Counted from the first letter of the stretch, positions 18,242 to 26,625 are shown. The stretch: 64,000 nucleotides of DNA from Clostridium_I sp047718555 (GCF_047718555.1 NZ_JBDNRK010000002.1:1-64000), one strand, 5' to 3'. A program made the numbers and translations. The notes: generated from the sequence alone by a model not told the origin.

Positions 18242-18317
18242 GGTAGCGGAAATAGGACTTGAACCTACGACACTTCGGGTATGAACCGAATGCTCTAGCC
18301 AGCTGAGCTATTCCGCC
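18241..18317 (-). tRNA. tRNA-Met (CAT), elongator, copy 1
   Basis: 77 nt, anticodon loop TTCATAC, acceptor GGCGGAA with the G1-U72 pair usual for elongator Met in Firmicutes, encoded CCA. Last gene of the Leu-fMet-Met cluster. Confidence 0.95.
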
Positions 18318-18322
18318 AAATC

Positions 18323-18398
<76 letters not shown>

Positions 18399-18405
18399 AT
18401 ATTAT

Positions 18406-18495
18406 TGGTGCCGAAGACCGGAATCGAACCGGTACGGTGGTTTAAGCACCGCAGGATTTTAAGTCCTGTGCGTCTGCCAGTTCCGCCACTTCGGC
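18406..18495 (-). tRNA. tRNA-Leu (TAA), copy 1
   Basis: 90-nt class II tRNA with a long variable arm, anticodon loop CTTAAAA, acceptor GCCGAAG/CTTCGGC and encoded CCA. First gene after the promoter. Confidence 0.96.
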
Positions 18496-18519
18496 ATGTC
18501 ACTCATAGCGACAAAATTT

Positions 18520-18548
18520 ATTATATCTCATATTTTACTACCTGTCAA
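18520..18548 (-). promoter_or_regulatory. consensus promoter of tRNA cluster 1
   Basis: Minus-strand -35 TTGACA (18543-18548), 17-bp spacer, -10 TATAAT (18520-18525); the same promoter occurs before cluster 2. Confidence 0.88.
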
Positions 18549-18580
18549 TGATTATTTTAATATTTTAATTAACAATATTG

Positions 18581-19289
18581 GAAGACTGCGAACTAAAATG
18601 AGGATTTCTGTTCACTAACCAGTGAAAGATGAAAGATTCAACATCGCTTCGATAGTTGAAGGTGATAGATTTGGCTAAAGCTAAAAGTAAAATATATTTT
18701 TTCTACGCTGTGCTGAGAAAAAATTTAAAATAAAAATAATTACCTTACGTAGAAATTTAGCTCTCAGAAAGTTTTTTTGGCGGCAGCCCGTTTGTTATCA
18801 GTATTCTTATCTCGTAGAGCAATGTTTTTCATTTATTAAAAACAGAAGTATTCAAATAGTTGATTTATTATAATCCGTAGGACCGATGGCATTAACCCAA
18901 TAAGTAAGATTCATTGATCTACTATTTATAAGTTTTAAATTCATAATATAGCCCTGCGGGCGTTAAATCACTACTAATGGCCACTGACAATTACTTTTAC
19001 ACTGTTAATCTATGAATCTTATAGCTAATCACTCTATATTACTATAACATCCACAGCCTCCATGATAATCAAGCTATTCTAACGACCTACCGGCCTAAAA
19101 ACATAAGTGAATTCTTTCACTTTTAATCGAGGCGAACCCAAGATTAAATCTTTCACCTTCACGCCCCAGCGGTAATCTTTCACTTTTTTACCGCGTAAGC
19201 CGGGTGAAAAGCTTTCACTTGTCAATGAGCAAAAATCACCGTTTGTTAGTTATTGTTAGTTCGCACTTTCTTACAATCACGAATTGAAG
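18581..19289 (+). repeat. repeat-rich insertion between tRNA clusters (ends related to family A)
   Basis: About 709 bp with no ORF longer than about 60 codons. The left end GAAGACTGCGAAC and right end GTTCGCACTTTC are imperfect terminal inverted repeats, and the right flank TTACAATCACGAATTGAAG matches that of family A at 24141. A central TTTTTTCTACGCTGTGCTGAGAAAAAA resembles the family A hairpin (split: TTTTTTCTACGC / GCTGAGAAAAAA). Inside are four CTTTCAC motifs, a TAAGATTCAT/ATGAATCTTA dyad and a CGGTAA/TTACCG hairpin. It is less AT-rich than its surroundings. Probably a larger or composite relative of family A. Confidence 0.55.
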
Positions 19290-19339
19290 TCAATAATTAT
19301 ATGATAAATAAATTCTCATAGTTTAATTAAAATAACAAA

Positions 19340-19365
19340 AGAGTCCATACATATGTATGAACTCT
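19340..19365 (-). terminator. terminator of tRNA cluster 2
   Basis: Same palindrome as at 18216-18241 with one C/T change in an arm, followed on the minus strand by TTTTGTTATTTT. Confidence 0.7.
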
Positions 19366-19441
19366 GGTAGCGGAAATAGGACTTGAACCTACGACACTTC
19401 GGGTATGAACCGAATGCTCTAGCCAGCTGAGCTATTCCGCC
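19365..19441 (-). tRNA. tRNA-Met (CAT), elongator, copy 2
   Basis: Identical to the copy at 18241-18317; same neighbours and spacing (offset 1124 bp). Confidence 0.95.
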
Positions 19442-19446
19442 AAATC

Positions 19447-19522
<76 letters not shown>

Positions 19523-19529
19523 ATATTAT

Positions 19530-19619
19530 TGGTGCCGAAGACCGGAATCGAACCGGTACGGTGGTTTAAGCACCGCAGGATTTTAAGTCCTGTGCGTCTG
19601 CCAGTTCCGCCACTTCGGC
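19530..19619 (-). tRNA. tRNA-Leu (TAA), copy 2
   Basis: Identical to the copy at 18406-18495; long variable arm, anticodon TAA, encoded CCA. Confidence 0.96.
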
Positions 19620-19643
19620 ATGTCACTCATAGCGACAAAAATT

Positions 19644-19672
19644 ATTATATCTCATATTTTACTACCTGTCAA
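19644..19672 (-). promoter_or_regulatory. consensus promoter of tRNA cluster 2
   Basis: TTGACA (19667-19672), 17 bp, TATAAT (19644-19649) on the minus strand, the duplicate of the cluster 1 promoter. Confidence 0.88.
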
Positions 19673-19702
19673 CAACTATTAATAATGTTTTTTCAACTAT
19701 AT

Positions 19703-19842
19703 TTATCCGATGACTATCTACTCTAATACTTCCATCATACCTTGTGAAAGCAATTCACAGAAAATCAAAGATTTTTGTTCTCTGCTTTCCGTAAAGTGGG
19801 AGTAAAGAGTGGCTACGTCCCTGGATAACGACTTCTAAGCAT
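19703..19842 (+). repeat. dispersed structured repeat family B, copy 1
   Basis: About 140 bp, by eye close to 90% identical to the reverse complement of 31982-32122. Begins TTATCCGATGACTATC and ends CTGGATAACGACTTCTAAG. It contains hairpins TGTGAA-AGCAA-TTCACA and AAAATC-AAA-GATTTT, and near-terminal arms ATCTACTCT / AGAGTGGCT. No ORF. It fills part of the gap between the tRNA promoter and yabR; 19843-20005 shows nothing else. Confidence 0.75.
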
Positions 19843-20006
19843 CAAATAGAGTAAAAACTCCACCCGATGCCAAGAATTCTATTTATGTACTTTAAAATTC
19901 GCCTGAGGATTATCAACTATAACATTTGCTTAATATTGGAAAGAAATTAAAAGAAAAAAATCTCAACAGAATTCATTGATATAAGAAAAAGCCATAGACA
20001 AAAATA

Positions 20007-20029
20007 GCAGAGGCTAATAGAAGCCTCTT
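20007..20029 (-). terminator. possible yabR terminator
   Basis: Stem AGAGGCT/AGCCTCT with a 6-nt loop after the yabR stop; on the minus strand a TATTTTTG tail follows at a short distance. Confidence 0.5.
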
Positions 20030-20042
20030 TATTTACTTAATA

Positions 20043-20450
20043 TTAGCTTTTTTTGTAACCACCACGGCCTTTTGCCTCTTGATGCCTCTTTAAATCTTGA
20101 AATCTCTCTTCACTATCCTTTAAAAACTTTGATAGTCTATCTTCAAAATCGGCCCCTCCCTGTTTAGTTTTAGAATTATTACTCCAATCAATATCAACAG
20201 GTTTACATGTTTTTTTAGGAACAGATGCTTGCTTTATAGACAAACTTATCTTTCCATTATCATCTACTGACAAAACTTTTACTTTTACTTTATCCTGTTC
20301 CTTTAAGTAGTCCCTTATGTCTTTAACAAAAGTGTCAGCAACTTCTGAAATATGCACAAGACCAGTTTTACCCTCCACCTCTACAAATGCACCAAAATTT
20401 GTAATATTTATTATTGTACCTTCTAGAATTACTCCTACCTTTAAGGTCAT
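20043..20450 (-). CDS. yabR: S1-domain RNA-binding protein, YabR-like
   Basis: 135 residues: an N-terminal S1 RNA-binding domain (about 4-75, with ITNFGAFVEV and GLVHISEVAD) and a basic, low-complexity tail rich in K, R and G. Belongs to the general stress protein 13/YabR group found downstream of divIC across Firmicutes, probably ribosome- or RNA-associated. Strong Shine-Dalgarno GGAGG. Last gene of the leftward yabP-yabQ-divIC-yabR string; 62 nt from divIC. Confidence 0.9.
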   Translation of the reverse strand: MTLKVGVILEGTIINITNFGAFVEVEGKTGLVHISEVADTFVKDIRDYLKEQDKVKVKVLSVDDNGKISLSIKQASVPKKTCKPVDIDWSNNSKTKQGGADFEDRLSKFLKDSEERFQDLKRHQEAKGRGGYKKS

Positions 20451-20512
20451 ATTAAAAAGATTCCTCCTTGATATATGTTTATATTTTATTTTAATTATAG
20501 ATATTATAACAT

Positions 20513-20791
20513 CTATTTATTATTACTGCCATTTACTACAGGAATCTCGCCTTGTTTAATAAGACCTAATTTTTCTCTAGCAAGTTTTTCGCTGTATTCA
20601 TCCGATTGTGATATTTTAATCTCGCTCTGCAATTTTTCATTCTCGGATTTGATCTTTTGTGCTTCTATAGTTGTGTCTTGAATTCTTGCTTGTATTCTGT
20701 TCATAGTAAGTTGCTGATTAATAAATACATAACACACATTGATAACAATAATGCCTACTATCAGATACTTAAGTTTAGACTTCTTTCCCAT
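20513..20791 (-). CDS. divIC: septum formation initiator DivIC/FtsB family
   Basis: Small bitopic division protein that partners FtsL and DivIB in the divisome. 92 residues: short basic N terminus, one membrane helix (about 8-25), an extracytoplasmic coiled coil (about 28-62, with SENEKLQSEI) and the conserved REKLGLIKQGE motif (71-81). Position between yabQ and yabR matches the Bacillus order. Confidence 0.93.
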   Translation of the reverse strand: MGKKSKLKYLIVGIIVINVCYVFINQQLTMNRIQARIQDTTIEAQKIKSENEKLQSEIKISQSDEYSEKLAREKLGLIKQGEIPVVNGSNNK

Positions 20792-20868
20792 ACCGTTTTC
20801 CTTTCAGAATTTAAGCATTTAAACTACTATCTCTATTTTAATTTTTTTTTTAAATATATTCAAGTTTT

Positions 20869-21273
20869 TTATCCTTTATTTTTATCTTTAACTAAAAAAT
20901 AATTAAATAATAGCCTAATAGGATATATTATAAGGTTAAAAGTTACTCTTATAAGCCTTATCAAAAATCTTAAAATTTTAGCTTCACCATATATTAATTT
21001 TTTGCTTAAAAGTTTAATATAAATATATACACCAAGTGCTATAAATAAATATACATAAATACCTATAATAGCATCATTACTGTAAAGTAAAAATACAAAT
21101 ATTATTATAGCAGTTAAAATCCAAAAAAGTAAATCTTCAATAAACCCCAGAATTTTATTTGGAAGCTCTAATCCTCTAATAACTCTATATATATCAAATA
21201 GTATACCGGTAAATATTCCTGCAATAAAACTATAAAAAAGTAAATTAAATTGAATAAAATTTGAAAGTACCAT
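20869..21273 (-). CDS. yabQ: spore cortex biosynthesis protein YabQ
   Basis: Integral membrane protein needed for spore cortex formation. 134 residues with about four membrane helices and the family start LSNFIQFNLLFYSFIAGI, then FDIYRVIRG. I chose the ATG at 21273, five bases after AGGTGA at the end of yabP; a GTG at 21282 lacks a ribosome binding site. Follows yabP without a gap, so the two are translated together. Confidence 0.9.
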   Translation of the reverse strand: MVLSNFIQFNLLFYSFIAGIFTGILFDIYRVIRGLELPNKILGFIEDLLFWILTAIIIFVFLLYSNDAIIGIYVYLFIALGVYIYIKLLSKKLIYGEAKILRFLIRLIRVTFNLIIYPIRLLFNYFLVKDKNKG

Positions 21274-21278
21274 GCTCT

Positions 21279-21560
21279 TCACCTAAATAGCCTAGCTATT
21301 ATGCTTTCATTATTTTTTCTACTTTGATTTCCTGTATATGCAAAGGAATTTATTGATCCGGTAATTTTCATATCCCCATTTTGTACATCTAACTTATTCA
21401 TCTTCAGCTCATTACCTTTTATTGTAAGTGCCCCCAAATTAGTATTTAATATTATAATTTCGTCATTAAAACTGACTACTTCATTTACACCTGTAATGGA
21501 TAATTTTTTTCTATTTTCAAGCACTAAATTACTTTTTTTATCTTCAACTTTTACTTCCAT
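21279..21560 (-). CDS. yabP: sporulation protein YabP
   Basis: 93-residue soluble protein needed with YabQ for cortex assembly; expressed in the mother cell in Bacillus. Matches the family pattern LENRKKLSITGVNEVVSF and LGALTIKGNELKMNKL. The ATG follows AGGAGGG. Start of the yabP-yabQ pair; a sigma-E promoter is expected upstream but I could not identify one with confidence. Confidence 0.92.
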   Translation of the reverse strand: MEVKVEDKKSNLVLENRKKLSITGVNEVVSFNDEIIILNTNLGALTIKGNELKMNKLDVQNGDMKITGSINSFAYTGNQSRKNNESIIARLFR

Positions 21561-21647
21561 ACTTTTCCCTCCTATTCCACTTATAAATATATATGTAAAA
21601 CAAGAAAGTTATATTACTTTATACACTCATATTAATTAACTTAGAAA

Positions 21648-21905
21648 TTAATTATCTTCCTCACCTGAAATAATTTCATACATTTGATTTGCATTTTCTT
21701 TAAGAACATGATTTGAAATATTTATTATTTTTGCTTTTAGCACTCTTTCAGAATACTTAATCTCTATAATATCTTCTTCACTTACTTCTGAACTTGGTTT
21801 TGCTACCTTTCCATTTATAAAAACCCTGCCACTTTCACAGGCTTCTTTTGCCACCGTTCTTCTTTTTATTATTCTTGATACCTTCAGGTACTTATCTAAT
21901 CTCAT
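21648..21905 (-). CDS. rqcP: S4-domain RNA-binding protein (RqcP/YabO family)
   Basis: 85 residues forming an S4 RNA-binding domain (MRLDKYLKVSRIIKRR, GRVFINGK). The Bacillus member at the same place (YabO/RqcP) works with RqcH in alanine tailing of nascent chains on stalled 50S subunits; that role is inferred by homology and position. The start follows AGGAGG. Between hup and yabP, as in other Firmicutes. Confidence 0.88.
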   Translation of the reverse strand: MRLDKYLKVSRIIKRRTVAKEACESGRVFINGKVAKPSSEVSEEDIIEIKYSERVLKAKIINISNHVLKENANQMYEIISGEEDN

Positions 21906-21962
21906 AAAAATTCCTCCTAAAATCCTCTTTATAATTAAAATTTAATCTATAAATAGCAAAAA

Positions 21963-21982
21963 ACCTGGATAAAATCCAGGCT
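21963..21982 (-). terminator. hup terminator
   Basis: GC-containing stem CCTGGAT/ATCCAGG (21964-21980) with a 3-nt loop and TTTTTTG on the minus strand. Confidence 0.85.
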
Positions 21983-22002
21983 TTGGAATAAAATTAAACA
22001 AA

Positions 22003-22278
22003 TTATTTATTTACTCTGTCCTTAAATTCTTTTCCAGCTTTAAATACTGGAACTGTTGAAGCAGGTATAGTTATCTCTTCTTTAGATCTTGGATTTCTTC
22101 CTTTTCTTTCAGCTCTTTCTCTTGTTTCAAATGTACCGAATCCAACTAATTGAACCTTCTCACCTTTTTCAAGAGCCTCTTCAATACTTTCTATGAATCC
22201 TTTTAGAGCTATTTCTGCATCTTTTTTTGTTAAATTACTTTTTTCAGCTATACTTGTGATTAATTCTGCCTTATTCAC
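22003..22278 (-). CDS. hup: DNA-binding protein HU
   Basis: Nucleoid-structuring histone-like protein, 91 residues. It has the N-terminal helices (MNKAELITSIAEKSNLTKKDAE spans 1-22) and the DNA-binding arm FGTFETRERAERKGRNP. The start is the GTG at 22278 behind a perfect AAGGAGGT; an in-frame extension to 22314 overlaps that site. A -35 TTGCAA and -10 TATTAA about 16 bp apart lie upstream. Confidence 0.95.
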   Translation of the reverse strand: MNKAELITSIAEKSNLTKKDAEIALKGFIESIEEALEKGEKVQLVGFGTFETRERAERKGRNPRSKEEITIPASTVPVFKAGKEFKDRVNK

Positions 22279-22380
22279 TTTTGTTACCTCCTTAAAATTA
22301 AGAATATACATCAACTTAATAGCATATTCTTCATAAATTGCAAAATTCCTTCTTTTTAATAAATAATTAACATATATTTA

Positions 22381-23832
22381 TTAGATTTTTAAAGATTTTG
22401 ACTTATTCCATAATTTATTCATTTCGCTAAGTGTCATATCCTCTAGAGCAATATCCATTTCCTTTGCCTTTATTTCAATGAATTCAAAGCGTCTAATGAA
22501 TTTATCTATAGTATAATTTAAAGCATTTTCAGGGTCAATGTCAAGGAATCTTGAAACATTTACTACACTAAATGCTAAATCGCCCACTTCTTCTAATATT
22601 TTATCCCTATTACTGCCTTTATATACATCTTTTACTTCATTTAATTCTTCTAAAACCTTATCCATAGCCTCTTCGACTTTCTCCCAATCAAATCCAATTT
22701 TAGCTGCCTTTTTCTGTACTTTCTCTGCTCTTATAAGTGCTGGTAAATTTTTTGCTATATGTTTTAATTCATCTGTATGACTAGTTAGATTTTGCTCTTT
22801 CATTTTGATTTGATCCCATCTATCAATAACTGCCTCTGAAGTATCTGCAATTTCATTACCAAATATATGCGGATGTCTATCAATCATTTTATTACATATA
22901 CCTTCAATCACATCATTCACATTAAAATAGTCCTCTTCTTTTCCTATCTGTGAGTGAAATATAATTTGGAAGAGAACATCTCCAAGTTCTTCCACTATCA
23001 TATTTTCATCCTTTTTATCTATAGCTTCCAACACTTCATAGCTCTCTTCTATAAGATCCCTTTTTATGGAATCATGATTTTGCTTTTTATCCCAAGGGCA
23101 TCCATTTTCTCCCCTTAAAATATCTACAATATTTACCAAATCATAAAAATCTTTATTATTATTCAAATCTTTTGGTACATATATAGATGTAAGATAATCT
23201 ATATCTTGCTGACGATCAAGTTCATACAACAATATTTTCCTTATACTTTCATCATTTTTTATTCCTGCTGATCTTACAAAATAAATTTCAGTATCATCGC
23301 TATAATAATCCAGCAAAGCAAGTTTTACCTCAGATGCTATAAAATTATTATAAACCTGAGTTATTATAGTTCCTATTCTCTTATCCATAATTTGATTCTT
23401 TATATCAAAGGCATCTATTACCTTAATTCCCTCTATTGGATCTATCTCTAGGGCCTCCATTACAGCATCGATAAAACTTACAGCTGGTAATACATTAACT
23501 TGTATTTTTCTCTCCTTACAAAGCTTTAATAAGATATCAACTGATTTTTCAGCTACTAATGGATGACCTGGTACAGCGTAGACAATATTTCCTAACAACT
23601 TATGCTGCTCTAATAAATCTTCCGCAATAGAACTATATACTTCATCAAAATTTTCAGCCTGCTCATATTTACCATCATAGGTTAAAAAATTAATTCCCTC
23701 ATCCTTTAAAAATTTAACTGTAGGATGCTTTATTGTCCTTAAAAATATGTTGTTATTTTGCTTTAATACTTGTACTGCACCCATAGTCAGTGATTCTAAA
23801 GATCCTGGACCCAAACCCACTATATTAATCAT
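22381..23832 (-). CDS. mazG: YabN: tetrapyrrole methylase-like domain fused to MazG pyrophosphohydrolase
   Basis: 483 residues. Residues 1 to about 210 form an SAM-dependent tetrapyrrole-methylase-like domain (GLGPGS near the N terminus, YAVPGHPLVAE). Residues about 220-480 hold MazG, which hydrolyses nucleoside triphosphates for pool cleaning, with the motif ENGCPWDKKQNH and metal-binding EExxE-type residues (EESYEVLEA, EELGDVLFQ). The fusion is standard for this locus in Firmicutes. I chose the second ATG (23832), spaced 8 nt from GGGAG, over the one at 23838. Confidence 0.93.
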   Translation of the reverse strand: MINIVGLGPGSLESLTMGAVQVLKQNNNIFLRTIKHPTVKFLKDEGINFLTYDGKYEQAENFDEVYSSIAEDLLEQHKLLGNIVYAVPGHPLVAEKSVDILLKLCKERKIQVNVLPAVSFIDAVMEALEIDPIEGIKVIDAFDIKNQIMDKRIGTIITQVYNNFIASEVKLALLDYYSDDTEIYFVRSAGIKNDESIRKILLYELDRQQDIDYLTSIYVPKDLNNNKDFYDLVNIVDILRGENGCPWDKKQNHDSIKRDLIEESYEVLEAIDKKDENMIVEELGDVLFQIIFHSQIGKEEDYFNVNDVIEGICNKMIDRHPHIFGNEIADTSEAVIDRWDQIKMKEQNLTSHTDELKHIAKNLPALIRAEKVQKKAAKIGFDWEKVEEAMDKVLEELNEVKDVYKGSNRDKILEEVGDLAFSVVNVSRFLDIDPENALNYTIDKFIRRFEFIEIKAKEMDIALEDMTLSEMNKLWNKSKSLKI

Positions 23833-23886
23833 ATGCATATCTCCCTTATATATATTTCCGCTATTGTAACTTCATTGACAATATAA

Positions 23887-24141
23887 GAAAAGTGCAAAAC
23901 ACTTTTCCTAGTTGAAAGTTGATAGTGGACAGTGGCTAGTTCAAAATCAGTTAAGAGTTATGAATTAAGAATTAATAGTTAATGATGCTTTTTTCTCAGC
24001 TATGCTGGGAAAAAAGCTTTGGAATTATTTTTTTAATTTTTCCATAGTGTAACGGAGGAAAAATATCCATCACTCTCAACTTTCAACTCTTAACTTTCCA
24101 CTGTTTTTTACTTCGTCCTTTCTCACAATTACGAATTGAAG
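23887..24141 (+). repeat. dispersed repeat family A, copy 1 (MITE-like)
   Basis: About 255 bp filling the gap between mazG and spoVB. Starts GAAAAGTGC, ends ACGAATTGAAG against the spoVB stop codon. A central hairpin pairs GCTTTTTTCTCAGC with GCTGGGAAAAAAGC (23987-24017). Two long arm pairs are also present: AGTTGAAAGTTG (23910-23921) with CAACTTTCAACT (24078-24089), and AGTTAAGAGTT with AACTCTTAACT; the two 3' partners overlap. By eye about 80% identical to the reverse complement of 58821-59080. No ORF. Confidence 0.75.
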
Positions 24142-25683
24142 CTATAAATGCCTTCTACCTATTCTCCTCTTTATTTGACTGTAACTAAATATTCCAAACA
24201 ACAATATTAAAATCAAATATATAATAACACCTAAAAATATAGCCACAAAACAAGCCATACTATTACTCATTGTATTATTATAGACATTTGAATAAATAAA
24301 TACAACTGCAATTACCATAATTATAGATGCATAAGCTGGTTTTATTATGCTATCATAAAAATTAATTTTTACATTTAAGTATTTTTTAACAAGTCTTATA
24401 TTAAGTACAGCTGCTGTCATATATCCAAATATAGTTCCTATTACCGCTCCGTATATATTTATTTCAGGCACTTGAACTAAAAATAAAGTTATAGTAACTT
24501 TAACAATACATCCGAAAAACAAGTTTATTACAGGATAAAAATATTTTCCAACACCCTGTAATAGGGCAGTACCAGTTTGAGCAAGCACTATGAATGGTAT
24601 ACAAATACTTAAGTATTTTAAAATTAAATATCCATCTCCGTGACCTGGAAATATTAAATTTAATACAGGCCTGGCCATAAAAAATAATCCACATAAAGAT
24701 GGTATTGCAATAACCATAGATACTTTTATAGCTAGATGAAGTTTATGTATAACTTCCTGCCTCCTGTTTAATATATATGCTTCTGATATTATTGGTACTA
24801 GTGATGCACATAGAGCTATAGATAATGTTAATGGTACATTAACTAATACAAATGCTTTACCAGTAAGTTGTCCATAAAGTATAGTTGCCTCTTTGTAGTT
24901 AAATCCTGCCATAATGAGTTTCTGAGGAACAATTATAGAATCAAGTAATCCCATTATACTACTTACTGCTGATCCAAGAGAAATAGGAATTGCTATATAT
25001 AATAATTTAGTCATTATTTCATAGTTTTTTTTATGTTCAACAATTTTAAATTCCTTTCGAACATTAATATATTTACCTATTAAATATATTCCAGCTGCTA
25101 CGGCTCCAGCCACTGCTCCAAAAGCAGCGCCACCTGCAGAATATTCTATTCCTCTGGGTAATAATACATATGCAAGTCCAACTCCAACCATTACTCTTCC
25201 TAATTGTTCAAATATTTGAGATATGGCTGTGGGATTCATATTTTGCATACCTTGAAAAAATCCCCTAAATGCACTTACTATAGATATAAATAGTGGTGCA
25301 AAAGCAATAGCAATTAATGAGTAATAGGATTTCCTATCCCAATTCAAAAAAATTATTAATTTACCACTAAATATCAAAATAAAGGCTGTAAATCCCCCTC
25401 CAATGATAATCATAAGAATAAGAGCTTTTCTAAGTACTAAAATTGCTCCATCTTTATCCCCTAATGCATTTCTCTCAGAAACCATTTTTGAAATAGCTAC
25501 AGGTATCCCCGACGCAGTGGCTATAAAAAACATGTACATAGGATATGACATTTGATAATATCCTATACCTTCATCACCTATTAACATTATAAGAGGCCAT
25601 CTAAAAAATATCCCCAAAAATTTAGCTAAAATACCTGCCATACCCAAAATAACAGTTCCTCTAATAAGCGATTGCTTTCTCAT
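24142..25683 (-). CDS. spoVB: stage V sporulation protein B-like lipid flippase (YabM)
   Basis: Polysaccharide/peptidoglycan precursor exporter of the MATE/MVF superfamily; 513 residues with about 14 membrane helices. The N terminus (RKQSLIRGTVILGMAGILAK) and FFRWPLIMLIGDEGIGYYQM-like segment are typical of SpoVB/YabM proteins that serve cortex or wall synthesis. The ATG at 25683 follows GGAGG by about 11 nt; an in-frame TTG at 25701 lies on the Shine-Dalgarno itself. The ribosome binding site can be masked by the hairpin at 25691-25741. Its stop codon abuts repeat A. Confidence 0.9.
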   Translation of the reverse strand: MRKQSLIRGTVILGMAGILAKFLGIFFRWPLIMLIGDEGIGYYQMSYPMYMFFIATASGIPVAISKMVSERNALGDKDGAILVLRKALILMIIIGGGFTAFILIFSGKLIIFLNWDRKSYYSLIAIAFAPLFISIVSAFRGFFQGMQNMNPTAISQIFEQLGRVMVGVGLAYVLLPRGIEYSAGGAAFGAVAGAVAAGIYLIGKYINVRKEFKIVEHKKNYEIMTKLLYIAIPISLGSAVSSIMGLLDSIIVPQKLIMAGFNYKEATILYGQLTGKAFVLVNVPLTLSIALCASLVPIISEAYILNRRQEVIHKLHLAIKVSMVIAIPSLCGLFFMARPVLNLIFPGHGDGYLILKYLSICIPFIVLAQTGTALLQGVGKYFYPVINLFFGCIVKVTITLFLVQVPEINIYGAVIGTIFGYMTAAVLNIRLVKKYLNVKINFYDSIIKPAYASIIMVIAVVFIYSNVYNNTMSNSMACFVAIFLGVIIYLILILLFGIFSYSQIKRRIGRRHL

Positions 25684-25690
25684 AATATAC

Positions 25691-25741
25691 AATACCTCCA
25701 AAATTCCTATAAGATATTAATATTTATAGTTTGGAGGTATT
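25691..25741 (-). promoter_or_regulatory. hairpin sequestering the spoVB ribosome binding site
   Basis: In the minus-strand transcript AATACCTCCAAA pairs over 12 perfect base pairs with TTTGGAGGTATT, which contains the spoVB Shine-Dalgarno GGAGG; the loop is 27 nt. There is no T-run, so it is not an obvious terminator. Confidence 0.6.
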
Positions 25742-25864
25742 ATTACTTTTTATATGATTTTATATGCATCGTAAATAAATAACTAAAAAATAAACCAGTG
25801 ATTTATTTCTGATACCATATGTAATCTTTAGCTTTTAAAATTTATTATAACTAGTACAATAACA

Positions 25865-26419
25865 CTATTGTTCCATTTGCTTCCCCAAAAACAAAGAAGC
25901 TGTCTCTCCCAATTTTTCTTCTATCTGACTAAAAGTTACTCCATCTTCCTTAGACATTATAATTACCGCTCCAATAGAATCTCCTTCTGCTATAATAGGT
26001 GAGATTATTTGTGCAGAATATTTTCCCTCAGTATCTTCATCTTCTATTAAAGGTATTGCTTTATTATCATTGTTATTGATATTAACAAGTTTTCTATCAT
26101 CCATAACCTTTTCCAGCTCATCACTTACACGTTTTTCTAAATACTCTTTTTTCACCCCACCACTCACAGAAATAATACTATCTTTATCGGATATGAGAAC
26201 TATATGTCCACTGGAAGCATTTAAGGATTCTGCATACTCTTTTGAGAAATCACTTAATTCACCGATTGGTGAATATTTCTTTAATATTACTCCTCCTTCT
26301 CTGTCAGTAAATATTTCAAGAGGATCTCCTTCTCTAATTCTTAAAGTTCTCCTTATCTCTTTTGGTATTACAACTCTTCCTAGATCATCTATACGTCTAA
26401 CAATACCAGTTGCTTTCAT
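25865..26419 (-). CDS. spoVT: stage V sporulation protein T
   Basis: Forespore transcription regulator that adjusts sigma-G-dependent genes. 184 residues: N-terminal AbrB-type swapped-hairpin DNA-binding domain (1-50; MKATGIVRRIDDLGRVVIPK is residues 1-20, then EIRRTLRI) and a C-terminal GAF domain (about 56-180). The ATG follows GGAGGG. Single gene with a sigma-G-like promoter, as in Bacillus; no terminator was identified in 25742-25864. Confidence 0.97.
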   Translation of the reverse strand: MKATGIVRRIDDLGRVVIPKEIRRTLRIREGDPLEIFTDREGGVILKKYSPIGELSDFSKEYAESLNASSGHIVLISDKDSIISVSGGVKKEYLEKRVSDELEKVMDDRKLVNINNNDNKAIPLIEDEDTEGKYSAQIISPIIAEGDSIGAVIIMSKEDGVTFSQIEEKLGETASLFLGKQMEQ

Positions 26420-26460
26420 ACTATCTTCCCTCCTGTTTATTGTAAATATTTTTACATTTA

Positions 26461-26491
26461 TAGTATCCTACCAAGTATAAAATTTTATGCA
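26461..26491 (-). promoter_or_regulatory. sigma-G-like promoter of spoVT
   Basis: Minus-strand -35 TGCATA (26486-26491), 18-bp spacer, -10 GATACTA (26461-26467), close to the sigma-G pattern GNATR-18-CATNNTA. spoVT is sigma-G dependent in Bacillus; assignment here is inference. Confidence 0.5.
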
Positions 26492-26625
26492 TACTTTTTA
26501 CTGTAGTACTAAAATAGACTTATATTTACAAAAACTATTCTTTATAATCCCTTAAATTTTAAAATTTTACCTATAGTTAATTAATTTATCTAATCTTAAC
26601 ATTGTCAATATTCGCTAATAAAAAT

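Noticed and set aside
18900..19260. Possible CRISPR-like array from repeated CTTTCAC motifs
   Set aside because: The repeats are only 7-9 nt, irregularly spaced and partly inverted; no cas genes are nearby.
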